Source of the DNA: a virus
Length of the DNA stretch: 64,000 nucleotides
IMG/VR virus record: IMGVR_UViG_3300024239_000011
Span: 454,303-518,302 of that record
Reading direction: 5' to 3' (one strand)
The translations under genes were made by a program, and so were the position numbers. Of the stretch, positions 1 through 8,025 are shown piece by piece (positions within the stretch are counted from its first letter, which is position 1; every line of letters starts with the position of its first letter). The notes below the pieces were generated by a model. It was not told the DNA's origin. It ran no database searches and saw nothing but the letters and a program-made list of their open reading frames with translations.

Positions 1-322
1 GCGTTTCCGGTGATACGTCAGTGAGAACCGCTTGCTGAAGTATGTTATACTCTGGTTGTAATGTATCCAAGTAATGCTGTTCACGCTCAACTAATATTTT
101 TTGATCACAGGCGGTTAATTCGGTTATTTCAAAGACAAATGCATCTTCACCATATTTGTTCCAAGCATTTTGAAGATGTTTATTGTGATGTTTACCTTTA
201 CGTAGTTCGCAGCGGTGTTCGGAAAATCGTCGTGTTATATCTTTACTTGAGCCGACATACCGTTTTCCGTTCTTTGTATTCCTAATCTGGTAAACACCTG
301 ATCGTTTTATATGCTGTGCCAT
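1..322 (-). CDS. GIY-YIG homing endonuclease, 3' end outside window
   Basis: The protein starts at ATG 322 on the minus strand and runs off the left edge, so about the first 107 residues are visible. Near the N-terminus it reads GVYQIRNTKNGKRYVGSS, the GIY...YVG signature of the GIY-YIG nuclease domain. An Arg-rich helix and the downstream NKYGE and E-Q-YLD elements of the family follow. GIY-YIG proteins of this kind in phages are usually free-standing homing endonucleases that nick DNA and spread by gene conversion. It is preceded by a late-promoter-like motif and an inverted repeat. The domain call is firm; its target site cannot be seen here. Confidence 0.85.
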   Translation of the reverse strand, partial: MAQHIKRSGVYQIRNTKNGKRYVGSSKDITRRFSEHRCELRKGKHHNKHLQNAWNKYGEDAFVFEITELTACDQKILVEREQHYLDTLQPEYNILQQAVLTDVSPET

Positions 323-332
323 CTAGTCCCCG

Positions 333-362
333 ATGATAAACAGGTTATTACACCTATTTATC
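333..362 (-). promoter_or_regulatory. Late-type promoter motif with inverted repeat
   Basis: On the minus strand the sequence reads GATAAATAGG, close to the T4 late promoter TATAAATA. It is followed by AGGT-GTAATA-ACCT, which extends to a nearly perfect inverted repeat (GATAAATAGGT against ACCTGTTTATC). It lies about 30 bases before the GIY-YIG start codon. Assignment as a late promoter is by analogy with T4. Confidence 0.55.
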
Positions 363-447
363 ATCGGAGTTAAATGGAGTACGCGAATGCCCTTTTATGC
401 ACACGCATATACCATTCTACTAAATGGTGAGATTGGTCGGAGTACGA

Positions 448-2391
448 TCAACCCGCCCGACGAACGCGCATGTACCATTCCACGAGACGGCGCACTTGGC
501 GTTCGGTGTAGCCCTGCTCCACCATCCGGTTAAGGAAGTCGTGGTGTTTCTTCTCGGTGTCCTTGTCCTTCTTGGCACCGAACGAGATCACCGGCAGCAA
601 ATCTTCGGTGGCGCTGAACATGCGCTTTTCGATGACTTCCTTCATTTTCTCGTAGGAAGTCCACTTGGGCATTTTCCCGGCGTTGTTCGCTTTGTTGCAA
701 AGCACCCACTGGACGATTTCCTGACGGAAATCCTTGGGATTGGCGATGCCGCACGACTTCTCGATTTTCGACAGTTCAGTGTCGAGAACCGTCATGCTGA
801 ACATCTGACCGGTATCCGGGTCTTTATAATCCACGCCCTGACACCACGCATCCGCATAAGACACGTAACGCTCGAAGATGTTCTGACCGTATTCTGAATA
901 GCTGTCCAGATAAGCTTTCTGAAGGGTCTTTTCCAGATGCTCGGCATACTTGGGCGCCAGGAACTCCTTGATGAATTCAATGAGTTGCTGTTCTTTTTCC
1001 TCCGGGAACTGCTCGCGTTTGATTTCCTGTTCCAGCACATACATCAGATGCACGGGATCAGCCGCAACTTCGTTCGGGTCGAAGTTGAAGACTTTGGACA
1101 GGATTTTGAACGCGAAGCGGGTGGAGATGCCCTCCATACCCTCGTTGACGCCCGCGACATCACGATACTCTTGCATCGTCTTTGCCTTGGGGTCAACGTC
1201 CTTCAGACCTTCGCCGTTGTAGACGCGCATTTTTGAGAACAAGTTCGAGTTCTCGTGCTCCTTCAGACGCGACAGCACGCTGAATTGAGCCAGGATATCG
1301 AGGGTTTGCGGAGCGCACGGCGATTTTCCGAGGCTACCACCATCCAGCATTTTGCGATAGATGTCCACTTCCTCGTCATAGCGCAGGCAATAGGGTACCT
1401 TGATGACGCAGATACGGTCCAAGAACGCTTCGTTGTTCTTGTTATTGCGGAAAGTTTGCCACTCGGATTCGTTCGAGTGGGCGAGAATGATACCGTTGAA
1501 CGGGATCGCGCCCAGTGACTCGGTACCGATGTAGTTGCCTTCCTGCGTGGCGGTCAGCAGCGGATGCAGCACCTTGATGGGCGCCTTGAACATTTCCACG
1601 AATTCCATCACGCCCTGGTTTGCACGGCACAGAGCGCCGCTGAACGAGTAGCAGTCCGGGTCATTCTGGCTGTAGTGTTCCAGCTTGCGGATGTCCACCT
1701 TGCCAACTAGGGCGGAAATGTCCTGATTGTTCTCGTCGCCCGGTTCGGTTTTGCAGATCGCAACCTGCTTAAGACGGCTCGGGATCATCTTGACGACTTT
1801 GAATTTGGAATAGTCGCCACCGACTTCCCCCAGCCGCTTGACTGCCCATGGGGAGGTCAGACCGGTGATGTAGCGGGTCGGAATGTTGTATTCCGCTTCA
1901 ATTTCGTCTGCCAACGCCACCGGGAATAGGTTCAGGGGCGATTCGAAAACCGGTGACAGTTCGGAACGTTTACCGTCATCGAATTTCAGCACGTAGATCG
2001 GGTGCTTTTCCATCAGCGCCTTCAGGCGCTCAGCCAGCGAGGACTTACCACCGCCGACCGGACCAAGCAGGTAGAGAACCTGCTTGCGTTCTTCAAGACC
2101 CTGCGCGGCGTGGCGGAAATAACCAACGATGCGTTCCACGGTTTCTTCCATACCGAAGAAATCCGCAAAAGCCGGATACCGCTTAATCGTGCGATTCATG
2201 AAGATACGCGACAAACGCGGATCGGTGCTGGTATCAATAACTTCCGGTTCACCAATTGCCTTAACCATGCGTTCTGACGCAGAGGCATACATCAACGGGT
2301 CGGAGGCGCACTGTTGAAGGTATTCCTCCAAAGACATTTCCTCTTCGTGATCCCGTTGGAATGTCGCCTGGAACTTACTCAAAATCGACAT
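448..2391 (-). CDS. prkA: PrkA-type serine protein kinase (AAA+ domain)
   Basis: At 647 aa this matches bacterial PrkA/YeaG (about 640 aa) along its whole length. Walker A GPVGGGKS lies at about residues 110-117, within the PrkA AAA core, and the C-terminal kinase-like region with long charged helices follows. In bacteria PrkA takes part in stress and sporulation signalling and is usually next to yeaH and spoVR; neither partner is visible here. An upstream TTG at 2421 is in frame, but ATG 2391 has a good AAGGA seven bases away and is preferred. Codon use favours G/C-ending codons, unlike the AT-rich endonuclease genes. Phage copies probably alter host stress physiology, but that is inference. 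Confidence 0.9.
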   Translation of the reverse strand: MSILSKFQATFQRDHEEEMSLEEYLQQCASDPLMYASASERMVKAIGEPEVIDTSTDPRLSRIFMNRTIKRYPAFADFFGMEETVERIVGYFRHAAQGLEERKQVLYLLGPVGGGKSSLAERLKALMEKHPIYVLKFDDGKRSELSPVFESPLNLFPVALADEIEAEYNIPTRYITGLTSPWAVKRLGEVGGDYSKFKVVKMIPSRLKQVAICKTEPGDENNQDISALVGKVDIRKLEHYSQNDPDCYSFSGALCRANQGVMEFVEMFKAPIKVLHPLLTATQEGNYIGTESLGAIPFNGIILAHSNESEWQTFRNNKNNEAFLDRICVIKVPYCLRYDEEVDIYRKMLDGGSLGKSPCAPQTLDILAQFSVLSRLKEHENSNLFSKMRVYNGEGLKDVDPKAKTMQEYRDVAGVNEGMEGISTRFAFKILSKVFNFDPNEVAADPVHLMYVLEQEIKREQFPEEKEQQLIEFIKEFLAPKYAEHLEKTLQKAYLDSYSEYGQNIFERYVSYADAWCQGVDYKDPDTGQMFSMTVLDTELSKIEKSCGIANPKDFRQEIVQWVLCNKANNAGKMPKWTSYEKMKEVIEKRMFSATEDLLPVISFGAKKDKDTEKKHHDFLNRMVEQGYTERQVRRLVEWYMRVRRAG

Positions 2392-2447
2392 TTCTCGATC
2401 CTTGTCCGATTCCACCACCAAGGAACATCAATTCGATGCCCCAATAC

Positions 2448-2477
2448 GATATAGCCACAAGAGCAATAGCCTGTCAC
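2448..2477 (-). promoter_or_regulatory. Possible sigma70-like promoter for prkA
   Basis: On the minus strand a GTGACA-like -35 (2472-2477) and TATATC -10 (2448-2453) are separated by 18 bases, about 60 bases upstream of the prkA start. The -35 is weak. The rest of the 2392-2629 gap between the divergent genes holds nothing else I can identify. Confidence 0.35.
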
Positions 2478-2629
2478 TAAGTTTTGGGCCAAAGCGCGAT
2501 TTGATACCGCGCTCTCTGTGGCGATCCCGGTGAAAATATGCATACCCCAAGTCCATGGTGTTTGACTACGAATAAATTGAAGATTCGTTTATGGTTGTGA
2601 TAGGACGTATCAAACGACAGGAGACAGTC

Positions 2630-3484
2630 ATGAAGCTTACGTTTTTGGGTTCTGGAAGCGCATTCTTTCCGCCATGGGAAGGAAATTATCAGTCTAATAT
2701 GCTTCTCGAAACCGTAGATAAGCGACGTTTGATGATTGATTGTGGGACACACGCAGCACAATCTCTTCATGACGCTGGTTTGACGGTTTTCGACCTTGAT
2801 GCCTTTTATGTAAGTCACCAACATGCTGATCATATTGGTGGATTGGAGGAAGTTGCCTTCAAAACCTATTTTTCCCGTCTCGCCACTCTGCGCCAGAAAT
2901 ACAACCTCCCCCAGGAAGACATGGTTGACCTGATGCAGATGTTTGCTGATAGTGGCGAAGTGCCCATGAAGACGCTTAAGCCGAAGCTGTTTGCGAATGG
3001 TTCGATGCTTAACTACATCTGGGCGGAAAGCCTCAAGGGCGGGCTTGCAAGCATTCAGGGTAAAGTGGTCACGCTAGGTGACTACTTCGAATTGGTAGGT
3101 GTGCCGCGCAACGGTTCGTTTACCTGGGAAGGGGTCGAATTTCGGCTCATCCGTACCATCCATATCATGGATGGGTATGATTTTGTTCCGTCCTATGGGT
3201 TGATGTTTGAGGTGAATGGTAAGACCATTTTCATCACAACGGACTCACAACATTGTCCGAACCAGATCATGGACTTCTATCAAATGGCTGACATCATTTT
3301 TCAGGACTGTGAAACTACTCCCTTTAAGAGCGGGGTTCATGCCCATTTCTCGGATTTGTCTACCCTTCCGGCGGAAATCAAAGCCAAGATGTGGTTGTAC
3401 CACTTCAATCCGGGTGAGAAGCCGGATGCGGTGGCGGCGGGGTTCGCCGGATACGTCCAGAAGGGTCAGGTGTTCGATGTCTAA
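2630..3484 (+). CDS. Metallo-beta-lactamase-fold hydrolase
   Basis: A 284-residue protein with the zinc-binding motif HQHADH at residues 63-68, a later TTDSQH strand and a terminal HAHFSD/WLYH region, all typical of the RNase Z-like branch of the MBL fold. ATG 2630 is chosen because GGAG precedes it by seven bases; the longer frame from 2591 has no ribosome site. Candidate roles are tRNA 3' processing (this phage has tRNAs) or cleavage of a signalling cyclic nucleotide, as done by the phage anti-Pycsar enzyme Apyc1, which has the same fold and similar size. Neither can be decided here. The stop codon overlaps the next small gene. Confidence 0.8.
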   Translation: MKLTFLGSGSAFFPPWEGNYQSNMLLETVDKRRLMIDCGTHAAQSLHDAGLTVFDLDAFYVSHQHADHIGGLEEVAFKTYFSRLATLRQKYNLPQEDMVDLMQMFADSGEVPMKTLKPKLFANGSMLNYIWAESLKGGLASIQGKVVTLGDYFELVGVPRNGSFTWEGVEFRLIRTIHIMDGYDFVPSYGLMFEVNGKTIFITTDSQHCPNQIMDFYQMADIIFQDCETTPFKSGVHAHFSDLSTLPAEIKAKMWLYHFNPGEKPDAVAAGFAGYVQKGQVFDV

Positions 3485-3614
3485 GGATGGATGGTTCGTA
3501 GCGTGGATACAGCGGCTATTTTGCCGTCACGAACGGGCGGGTGTCTTCCGGAACCCCGGTGGTAACAAGCTCATATACCACTGCTGGAATTGTGACAAGT
3601 ATTGGACCAAATGA
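3477..3614 (+). CDS. Small Cys/His protein (45 aa)
   Basis: ATG 3477 overlaps the last codons of the MBL gene (ATGTCTAA), which implies translational coupling. The protein is basic, with CRH near the middle and CWNC near the C-terminus, so a zinc-ribbon is possible. A strong hairpin terminator begins two bases after the stop codon. I do not recognise a family. Confidence 0.6.
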   Translation: MSKDGWFVAWIQRLFCRHERAGVFRNPGGNKLIYHCWNCDKYWTK

Positions 3615-3616
3615 GT

Positions 3617-3646
3617 TAAGGCGGGATTTCTCCCGCCTTATTTTTT
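3617..3646 (+). terminator. Rho-independent terminator
   Basis: A perfect stem TAAGGCGGGA / TCCCGCCTTA with a four-base loop is followed by TTTTTT. It ends the MBL transcript and sits at the convergent junction with the next minus-strand gene, whose stop codon lies in the right arm. Confidence 0.9.
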
Positions 3647-4114
3647 GAGCCAAACTTGATCAGGGCGGAAGATGATGTATTCAGCTATATTGTATGAATC
3701 GCCATCAAACACCACACCATCGTGAACCGACCGATCTACCATTTTCATTGCTTCACGCTTGGCATTTCCAAACGTCATCCCCTTACGCCGGAATTTTTTG
3801 ATCAGCGGTGTGATGTTGAGCGGGTTCTGAATTTTCAGGTACGCCGATATAAGACGCTTACGCGGTCCTGATCCCCGGCGTGCAAAACTATAGGCATACT
3901 CTGGGGATGGAGAGAAGTAAGTTCCCTCAATATCATCATTTCGATGTACCGGCGCCGCTTTGGTATCGAACGTATCAAAATCATGAGAAGTCCCATGGTA
4001 AACCAGAAGCGGTTTGCCAGTTTTCTTATCGACCACCACGCTGTTCCCAAACCATTGGGAGAACTGCGGATCGGTTGCGACTTCATCTTCTAAAAGGATT
4101 TCGGAAAGGCGCAT
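3638..4114 (-). CDS. ADP-ribosyltransferase-like protein with capsid-targeting-like leader
   Basis: At 158 aa. Residues about 20-75 match the ADP-ribosyltransferase-like domain common in phage polyvalent proteins: FSQWFGNSVVVD, then LLVYHGTSHDFDTFD and GTYFSPSPEYAYSFA. The YHGT histidine and the Tyr-rich strand are the expected NAD-binding elements; the C-terminal half carries VVFDGD and a conserved FRPDQVW end. The N-terminus MRLSEILLEDE resembles T4 internal-protein leaders cut by the prohead protease, as in the ejected ART Alt. A late promoter with a hairpin lies immediately upstream. Ejection with the DNA to modify host proteins is my inference. Confidence 0.6.
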   Translation of the reverse strand: MRLSEILLEDEVATDPQFSQWFGNSVVVDKKTGKPLLVYHGTSHDFDTFDTKAAPVHRNDDIEGTYFSPSPEYAYSFARRGSGPRKRLISAYLKIQNPLNITPLIKKFRRKGMTFGNAKREAMKMVDRSVHDGVVFDGDSYNIAEYIIFRPDQVWLKK

Positions 4115-4117
4115 TAA

Positions 4118-4144
4118 TACCTCGCTACGACACGAGGTATTTAG
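4118..4144 (-). promoter_or_regulatory. Late-type promoter followed by hairpin
   Basis: Minus-strand CTAAATACC (4136-4144) leads directly into TACCTCG-(8)-CGAGGTA (4118-4139), ending four bases before the ATG of the ADP-ribosyltransferase-like gene. The mRNA would begin with this stem-loop. Confidence 0.65.
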
Positions 4145-4160
4145 GTAGCCACGAACAAAA

Positions 4161-4185
4161 AAGGCGCTGGTGAAACCAGCGCCTT
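4161..4185 (-). terminator. Terminator of the displaced DUF932 gene end
   Basis: On the minus strand AAGGCGCTGG-TTTCA-CCAGCGCCTT is followed by TTTTGTTC. It lies just after the orphan DUF932 C-terminal fragment and is probably that gene's original terminator, left in place when the endonuclease was inserted. Confidence 0.8.
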
Positions 4186-4202
4186 CTTGGATGTGACGTT
4201 GA

Positions 4203-4334
4203 TTACGCCGCCATTTCCAGCGCCACCTTCATGGCGTGGTCCTTGATGGTCAGACCGCGCCCAACGGTGTTGTTGAACATGCGGGTTTCGTCATTTGAAC
4301 CCGCGACATGATCCATGAAATAAGTTACAGGATT
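4203..4334 (-). pseudogene. Orphan 3' fragment of a DUF932 gene
   Basis: Read on the minus strand, this stretch encodes about 43 residues ending in a stop codon. They align with the C-terminus of the intact DUF932 protein next door: DHVAGSNDETRMFNNTVGRG here against DHVFGNNDESRMYNATIGRS there, and VALEMAA against VALEFAKAA. It has no start codon and ends abruptly where the homing-endonuclease region begins (about 4335). It appears to be the former gene end, cut off by insertion of the endonuclease together with a new 3' end. Confidence 0.85.
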
Positions 4335-4371
4335 GAATAAATAAAAATATAAACGGAGGAAGGAATTATTA

Positions 4372-5265
4372 ATGTTTACAGCCGTAGATAGAACTCCATA
4401 TACATATCATATTTGTTGGACTAATTATGATGTTCATTACTATGGAATACGATGGGCCAAAGGATGTAGTCCACAAGAACTTTGGTCAAAATACTTTACA
4501 TCGTCTTCGAGCGTGCATAATTTTAGAGCAATTTATGGTGATCCTGATGTTGTTGAGGTGCGTCGAATTTTCGATGATATTACAAAAGCCCGTTTATGGG
4601 AGAATACTGTTCTGCGACGCCTGAAGGTCATCTACCGTGATAAATGGCTGAATAAAACTGACAACATATCTATTGCGCCAGAATGTTGCCGAAGTGCGTT
4701 TGGTAAACCTGCTCTTAATCGAGATACTTCAATCTACCGTTTTTTCCATCCCGAATATGGTCAGCGCGAATATACACGCCATCAATGGATGGTAGAGTTC
4801 CCCTCCTTAAATTCGACCACCGTTTGTATGTTGATACGGGGGCGAGTAAAACAACATCAGGATTGGGTTCTGGGCACCGATGAAGATTATCTTCGTGTAA
4901 TGGCGGAAACGCATCAAAGTCGTAGCGCGGCTGCATCAACCCGTATACGTACTAATGAAAGTAATCGGAAACGAAGTGCTACACTAAAAGGTCGGTTAAT
5001 AACCGAAGAACATGCGCAAAAAATAAGTCAATCAAAACGTGGGATAAGGCAAAGTGATAAGACACGTATGAAGTTAAGAGATAAAAAACGCCAAGATAGT
5101 AGAATCTTTAAATTCTACTGTGATGGTCGTGAAATTTTTCATGGTACAAAATATGAATTTTTCGATCAATTCAAAAATGATTATGATTTGAAAAAAGGTG
5201 GTTTTAATTATCTTATCGCAGGGATTTGGTTGACATATAAAGGAATAACAAGCGAAGTGGTCTAG
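4372..5265 (+). CDS. GIY-YIG homing endonuclease with C-terminal DNA-binding repeats
   Basis: At 297 aa. The N-terminus has YTYHICWTNYDVHYYGIRWA, a variant GIY-YIG pair seen in phage endonucleases. Residues about 205-240 contain ITEEHAQKISQSKRG and a following basic helix, typical of NUMOD3 DNA-binding repeats. A strong GGAGGAAGGA site precedes ATG 4372, and an AATAAATA late-like box lies upstream. The gene is AT-rich compared with its neighbours, as expected for mobile DNA. It separates the intact DUF932 gene from a copy of that gene's 3' end, and so is the likely cause of the rearrangement. Confidence 0.85.
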   Translation: MFTAVDRTPYTYHICWTNYDVHYYGIRWAKGCSPQELWSKYFTSSSSVHNFRAIYGDPDVVEVRRIFDDITKARLWENTVLRRLKVIYRDKWLNKTDNISIAPECCRSAFGKPALNRDTSIYRFFHPEYGQREYTRHQWMVEFPSLNSTTVCMLIRGRVKQHQDWVLGTDEDYLRVMAETHQSRSAAASTRIRTNESNRKRSATLKGRLITEEHAQKISQSKRGIRQSDKTRMKLRDKKRQDSRIFKFYCDGREIFHGTKYEFFDQFKNDYDLKKGGFNYLIAGIWLTYKGITSEVV

Positions 5266-5283
5266 ACCACTTCGCTTGTTATT
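5244..5283. terminator. 40-base perfect palindrome between convergent genes
   Basis: AATAACAAGCGAAGTGG and its exact complement meet at a central TCTAGA. The palindrome contains the endonuclease stop codon and ends just before the DUF932 stop. It probably terminates transcription from both sides, although T-runs are short. Confidence 0.75.
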
Positions 5284-5287
5284 GGTG

Positions 5288-6382
5288 TTATGCAGCCTTT
5301 GCAAATTCCAGGGCTACTCGTAGCCCATGTTCCTTGATGGCGACAGAACGACCGATTGTCGCATTGTACATACGACTTTCATCATTATTACCGAATACAT
5401 GGTCAAGAACATATGTACAGCCGTTCAGCGCCGACCAAACCTTGCCACGCGAGGACGGAAGGTCAAGACCGGGCTGGTCATTGAACGCTTTAGCAGCGCG
5501 CTTGAACAGGTTTTTGCCACTGATCAGTTCACTGTTGATGTTCGCGACCGCATCCAGGGTTTTCGGCATGGTCATCTTGTATTCCTTCCCGTCCACCACG
5601 ACCAGAAGCGTTTTCTCGTTGAGAACCAGCTTGGGGGCGAACACGCGGGCGAGGTAGCGAACGATGCCCTGTTCATTGATGGCGGCAGTCGAGAGGATTG
5701 CCGCCTGATCCTTGAACGTTGTCATGGCATGTTTCATCCCAAGGGAAACTTTCATTTCCTCGATGGCATCCGCATCGAATTCGCGAGAATGGCTCAGCCG
5801 CCATTCGCCAATTGCCCCATTTTTCCCAGCGGTCAACCCTTTTTCATTAAGACCCACCGCCATCGTATTGGCGCACACCACGCGGGTCATCAGGAACTTC
5901 CAGATCATCGACCGCCCGAACTTGTGGAAGTTGAACCCCGCGAAATAACCACGCACTTCGTCGCCGCCAGCCAGCGAGAACGCCTCGGTCGTCTTGGCGA
6001 GAAACCAGACCACGGTACCATTCTTGAGGGCACCAGCCGTTTCCATGGTCATCTGACCGTTTTCGACATATTCCGCGAAGACATTAGCGGCGTCGATATT
6101 CTGAACGGGCTTGAACTTGTTGCCCACGATATCGAGACACACGGGATTGGTTTCGCCCTTATAAACGGGCGGACGCACCAGCATGTTGTTGCCGAGATTG
6201 ACGGAGACACCATTGATTTCGGACGGCAACGGCATGACTTCGACGTTCCAACCGAGGTTGGCGCGGTCCACCCACATACACGGCGGCAGATTCTCATCGA
6301 TGGGGACGCCAAGATTGTGCCAGGGACGACCGCCCGATACCGCCCATGCCATTGACCGCGCATCAACAAGATCGTGTGCCAT
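5288..6382 (-). CDS. DUF932 family phage/plasmid-like protein
   Basis: At 364 aa, matching the DUF932 (TIGR03299) family across its length: the N-terminal GRPWHNLGVPI segment, the middle VVCANTMAVGL motif, and the C-terminal LNGCTYVLDHVFGNNDESRMY region. The biochemical role of the family is not established; members are common on phages and plasmids. AGGAGG lies six bases before the ATG and a strong sigma70-like promoter lies about 30-50 bases upstream, so early expression is likely. A diverged copy of its last 43 codons remains at 4203-4334. Its present 3' end probably arrived with the adjacent endonuclease gene. Confidence 0.85.
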   Translation of the reverse strand: MAHDLVDARSMAWAVSGGRPWHNLGVPIDENLPPCMWVDRANLGWNVEVMPLPSEINGVSVNLGNNMLVRPPVYKGETNPVCLDIVGNKFKPVQNIDAANVFAEYVENGQMTMETAGALKNGTVVWFLAKTTEAFSLAGGDEVRGYFAGFNFHKFGRSMIWKFLMTRVVCANTMAVGLNEKGLTAGKNGAIGEWRLSHSREFDADAIEEMKVSLGMKHAMTTFKDQAAILSTAAINEQGIVRYLARVFAPKLVLNEKTLLVVVDGKEYKMTMPKTLDAVANINSELISGKNLFKRAAKAFNDQPGLDLPSSRGKVWSALNGCTYVLDHVFGNNDESRMYNATIGRSVAIKEHGLRVALEFAKAA

Positions 6383-6407
6383 GATGTCCTCCTAAATTAC
6401 GTCACCA

Positions 6408-6436
6408 AATTTATCGTGACGCGCCTAGATTGTCAA
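6408..6436 (-). promoter_or_regulatory. Sigma70-like promoter for the DUF932 gene
   Basis: Minus strand TTGACA (6431-6436), 17-base spacer, TAAATT (6408-6413). This is a near-consensus host-type promoter immediately upstream of the gene and suggests early transcription. Confidence 0.7.
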
Positions 6437-6498
6437 CCCATCATTTTCGTTGCCAAATTTAGACGTGTTTAACAGACAATCATCCCAAATAGCAAAGC

Positions 6499-6532
6499 AT
6501 AAATACCTCTAACGGCATGGTTACCTTAGAGG
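6499..6532 (+). promoter_or_regulatory. Late-type promoter followed by hairpin
   Basis: ATAAATA (6499-6505) runs into CCTCTAA-(13)-TTAGAGG, ending 11 bases before the small gene at 6543. Confidence 0.6.
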
Positions 6533-6542
6533 TTCTTTAGTC

Positions 6543-6713
6543 ATGATAGATAAAGCTGACAAGCTTGAGCAGCTTTTCGCGAGCAAAACCAAAGAGAAGG
6601 AAATCCGCGAAAAGAACCCAATAGTTAAGCAGGCGTGGGAACGCTACCAAGAGGTACTTGAGCTTTACATGAAAGCTGATACCCCTCGGCGCGCAAAGGA
6701 AGCCACTGCGTAA
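6543..6713 (+). CDS. Small charged helical protein (56 aa)
   Basis: A complete short gene, MIDKADKLEQLF... to a TAA at 6711, rich in Lys, Glu and Ala and almost certainly helical. It follows a late promoter with hairpin, so a late or virion role is possible. There is no clear Shine-Dalgarno apart from the hairpin's AGAGG arm. No family recognised. The next 165 bases (6714-6878) hold no gene. Confidence 0.6.
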   Translation: MIDKADKLEQLFASKTKEKEIREKNPIVKQAWERYQEVLELYMKADTPRRAKEATA

Positions 6714-6780
6714 TTATTGTTACGAATTTTCTTACTTTAGAAACCCGTATGGATCAACACAATAACTGGCACACCGTTTC

Positions 6781-6810
6781 TTGACATTATGTTGTAAATT
6801 GATATGTCAA
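6781..6810. other. Inverted repeat in a gene-free gap
   Basis: TTGACAT and ATGTCAA flank a 16-base AT-rich centre. It may be an operator or parts of overlapping promoters; nothing nearby decides this. Confidence 0.3.
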
Positions 6811-6878
6811 TACTGTGGGCAGACAACCCAGATTGAGCATAGTTTACTAAACCGTCAATTGCTTTGGTGGTCTGGTTA

Positions 6879-7445
6879 TCACTCGACCCATTTCAGTTTG
6901 AAGAGGGTGGCATCCGAGGATTTTTGAAAGGCATACACGACGGAATTCAGTCCAGCAGTTGCCCAAATCGTCCAGGGCATACGTACTGTTTTCGCGATCC
7001 ATTCGTGTAAATCGTCGTTGTCCAGCGATTCCTTTGGCATTTCCACCCAGTACGGCAGCAGTTCCTTGATTGCATCCCCAAAAGAACTGGTGGTGCAATT
7101 CTTCACGCGCTCCCACCACGGTCCATTAAAGAAAAATTCCCATTTGAGGCGTTTGTTTTTGTCAATCCACTGTGGGGTGATTTCAATGTGGTTCCCGTCC
7201 AAATACGGATTGAAGGTCGCATTGAAGGTTTCTGGCTCCCATCGGAGGACGTATTTTACAGCGTGGTTGATGTTGGGAATTACCAGCATACAAGAATCTG
7301 CTTCGCAGTAGTTATGAGCGTAGCGTTGAGCAACCGTGATTTTACCATCAGTAGAAGTAAGATGAAATTTGATTTTTTGTTTACGCAACCATAACACTAT
7401 TGTTAGTGGTAACTGCTTTTGGTAGAACTTGAATTGTATGGACAT
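6879..7445 (-). CDS. Unknown protein with ATLFKLKW C-terminal tail
   Basis: About 188 aa from ATG 7445, preferred over ATG 7466 because GGAG lies six bases upstream. The body is rich in Trp and aromatic residues and matches nothing I know. The last residues read AFQKSSDATLFKLKWVE, the shared C-terminal motif of this cluster (see the genes between 7403 and 11177, and at 18512 and 25538). It is the last gene of a minus-strand operon and overlaps the previous one. Confidence 0.65.
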   Translation of the reverse strand: MSIQFKFYQKQLPLTIVLWLRKQKIKFHLTSTDGKITVAQRYAHNYCEADSCMLVIPNINHAVKYVLRWEPETFNATFNPYLDGNHIEITPQWIDKNKRLKWEFFFNGPWWERVKNCTTSSFGDAIKELLPYWVEMPKESLDNDDLHEWIAKTVRMPWTIWATAGLNSVVYAFQKSSDATLFKLKWVE

Positions 7446-7765
7446 TCCTGACTCCAAAGCCTGCATCTATCCTGTATACAGGATTGACAGGGTTCCTCGT
7501 CAATTATCGTTTTTTCTTCCCATCGCAGACGGAATAAAGTGGCATCACTTGTTTTTTGGAAATAATAACTGGTGTGTAACTTTCTATTATTGCTCGTTAT
7601 AAAAACCTCGGCAGCACAATGACCAACAATCCATAGGTCAATTTCTTTAGTATGGGATTGATCCAGTATCACGCATTGACGCATTTTAGTCGTCAATGCA
7701 ATACCCCAGCGTCGGGAAATTGTTCCCACGTTATCACCGGTATTTCTGGAAAGCACTGTACCCAT
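7403..7765 (-). CDS. Unknown protein with ATLFRLRW motif and extension
   Basis: 120 aa. ATG 7765 shares its A with the TGA of the previous gene (TGATG), so translation is coupled. The motif YYFQKTSDATLFRLRWEE occurs near the end but, unlike its relatives, is followed by about 36 extra residues with several cysteines. That extension overlaps the next gene's start by more than 40 bases, suggesting loss of an original stop codon. Function unknown. Confidence 0.6.
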   Translation of the reverse strand: MGTVLSRNTGDNVGTISRRWGIALTTKMRQCVILDQSHTKEIDLWIVGHCAAEVFITSNNRKLHTSYYFQKTSDATLFRLRWEEKTIIDEEPCQSCIQDRCRLWSQECPYNSSSTKSSYH

Positions 7766-8025
7766 CAGCACCAGCGTATCTTAAACAGGGTCGCGTGTTG
7801 GCTCTGTTTGAAGCGGAATTGCCCTGAATTCCACGTCACGTAGCACCACAGGTTTTCGCCTGTTTTTTTGACCCGTTTCTCGGTACCAAAAATACTTCGA
7901 AGGCTTTGGGGGCATTTTGGACAATCCCCAATGGTTTCCCAAAGCCAGAATACGATAGGCTGACGGGAATTGACTGGAAATGGAATGGTTACCAAGTAGG
8001 GGTATTCAACCTCAACACCCATCAT
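7765..8025 (-). CDS. Small protein with ATLFKIRWC tail
   Basis: 86 aa from ATG 8025, which overlaps the upstream stop as TGATG. A MMGVEVEYPYLV start and a FWLWETIGDCPKCP segment precede the C-terminal RFKQSQHATLFKIRWC. Only the tail is shared with its neighbours. No function recognised. Confidence 0.6.
   Translation of the reverse strand: MMGVEVEYPYLVTIPFPVNSRQPIVFWLWETIGDCPKCPQSLRSIFGTEKRVKKTGENLWCYVTWNSGQFRFKQSQHATLFKIRWC

Noticed and set aside
5327-6355. A 342-codon open frame antisense to the DUF932 gene
   Set aside because: It mirrors the coding gene codon by codon, has no ribosome site and encodes no plausible protein. The minus-strand gene has SD, promoter and family match.
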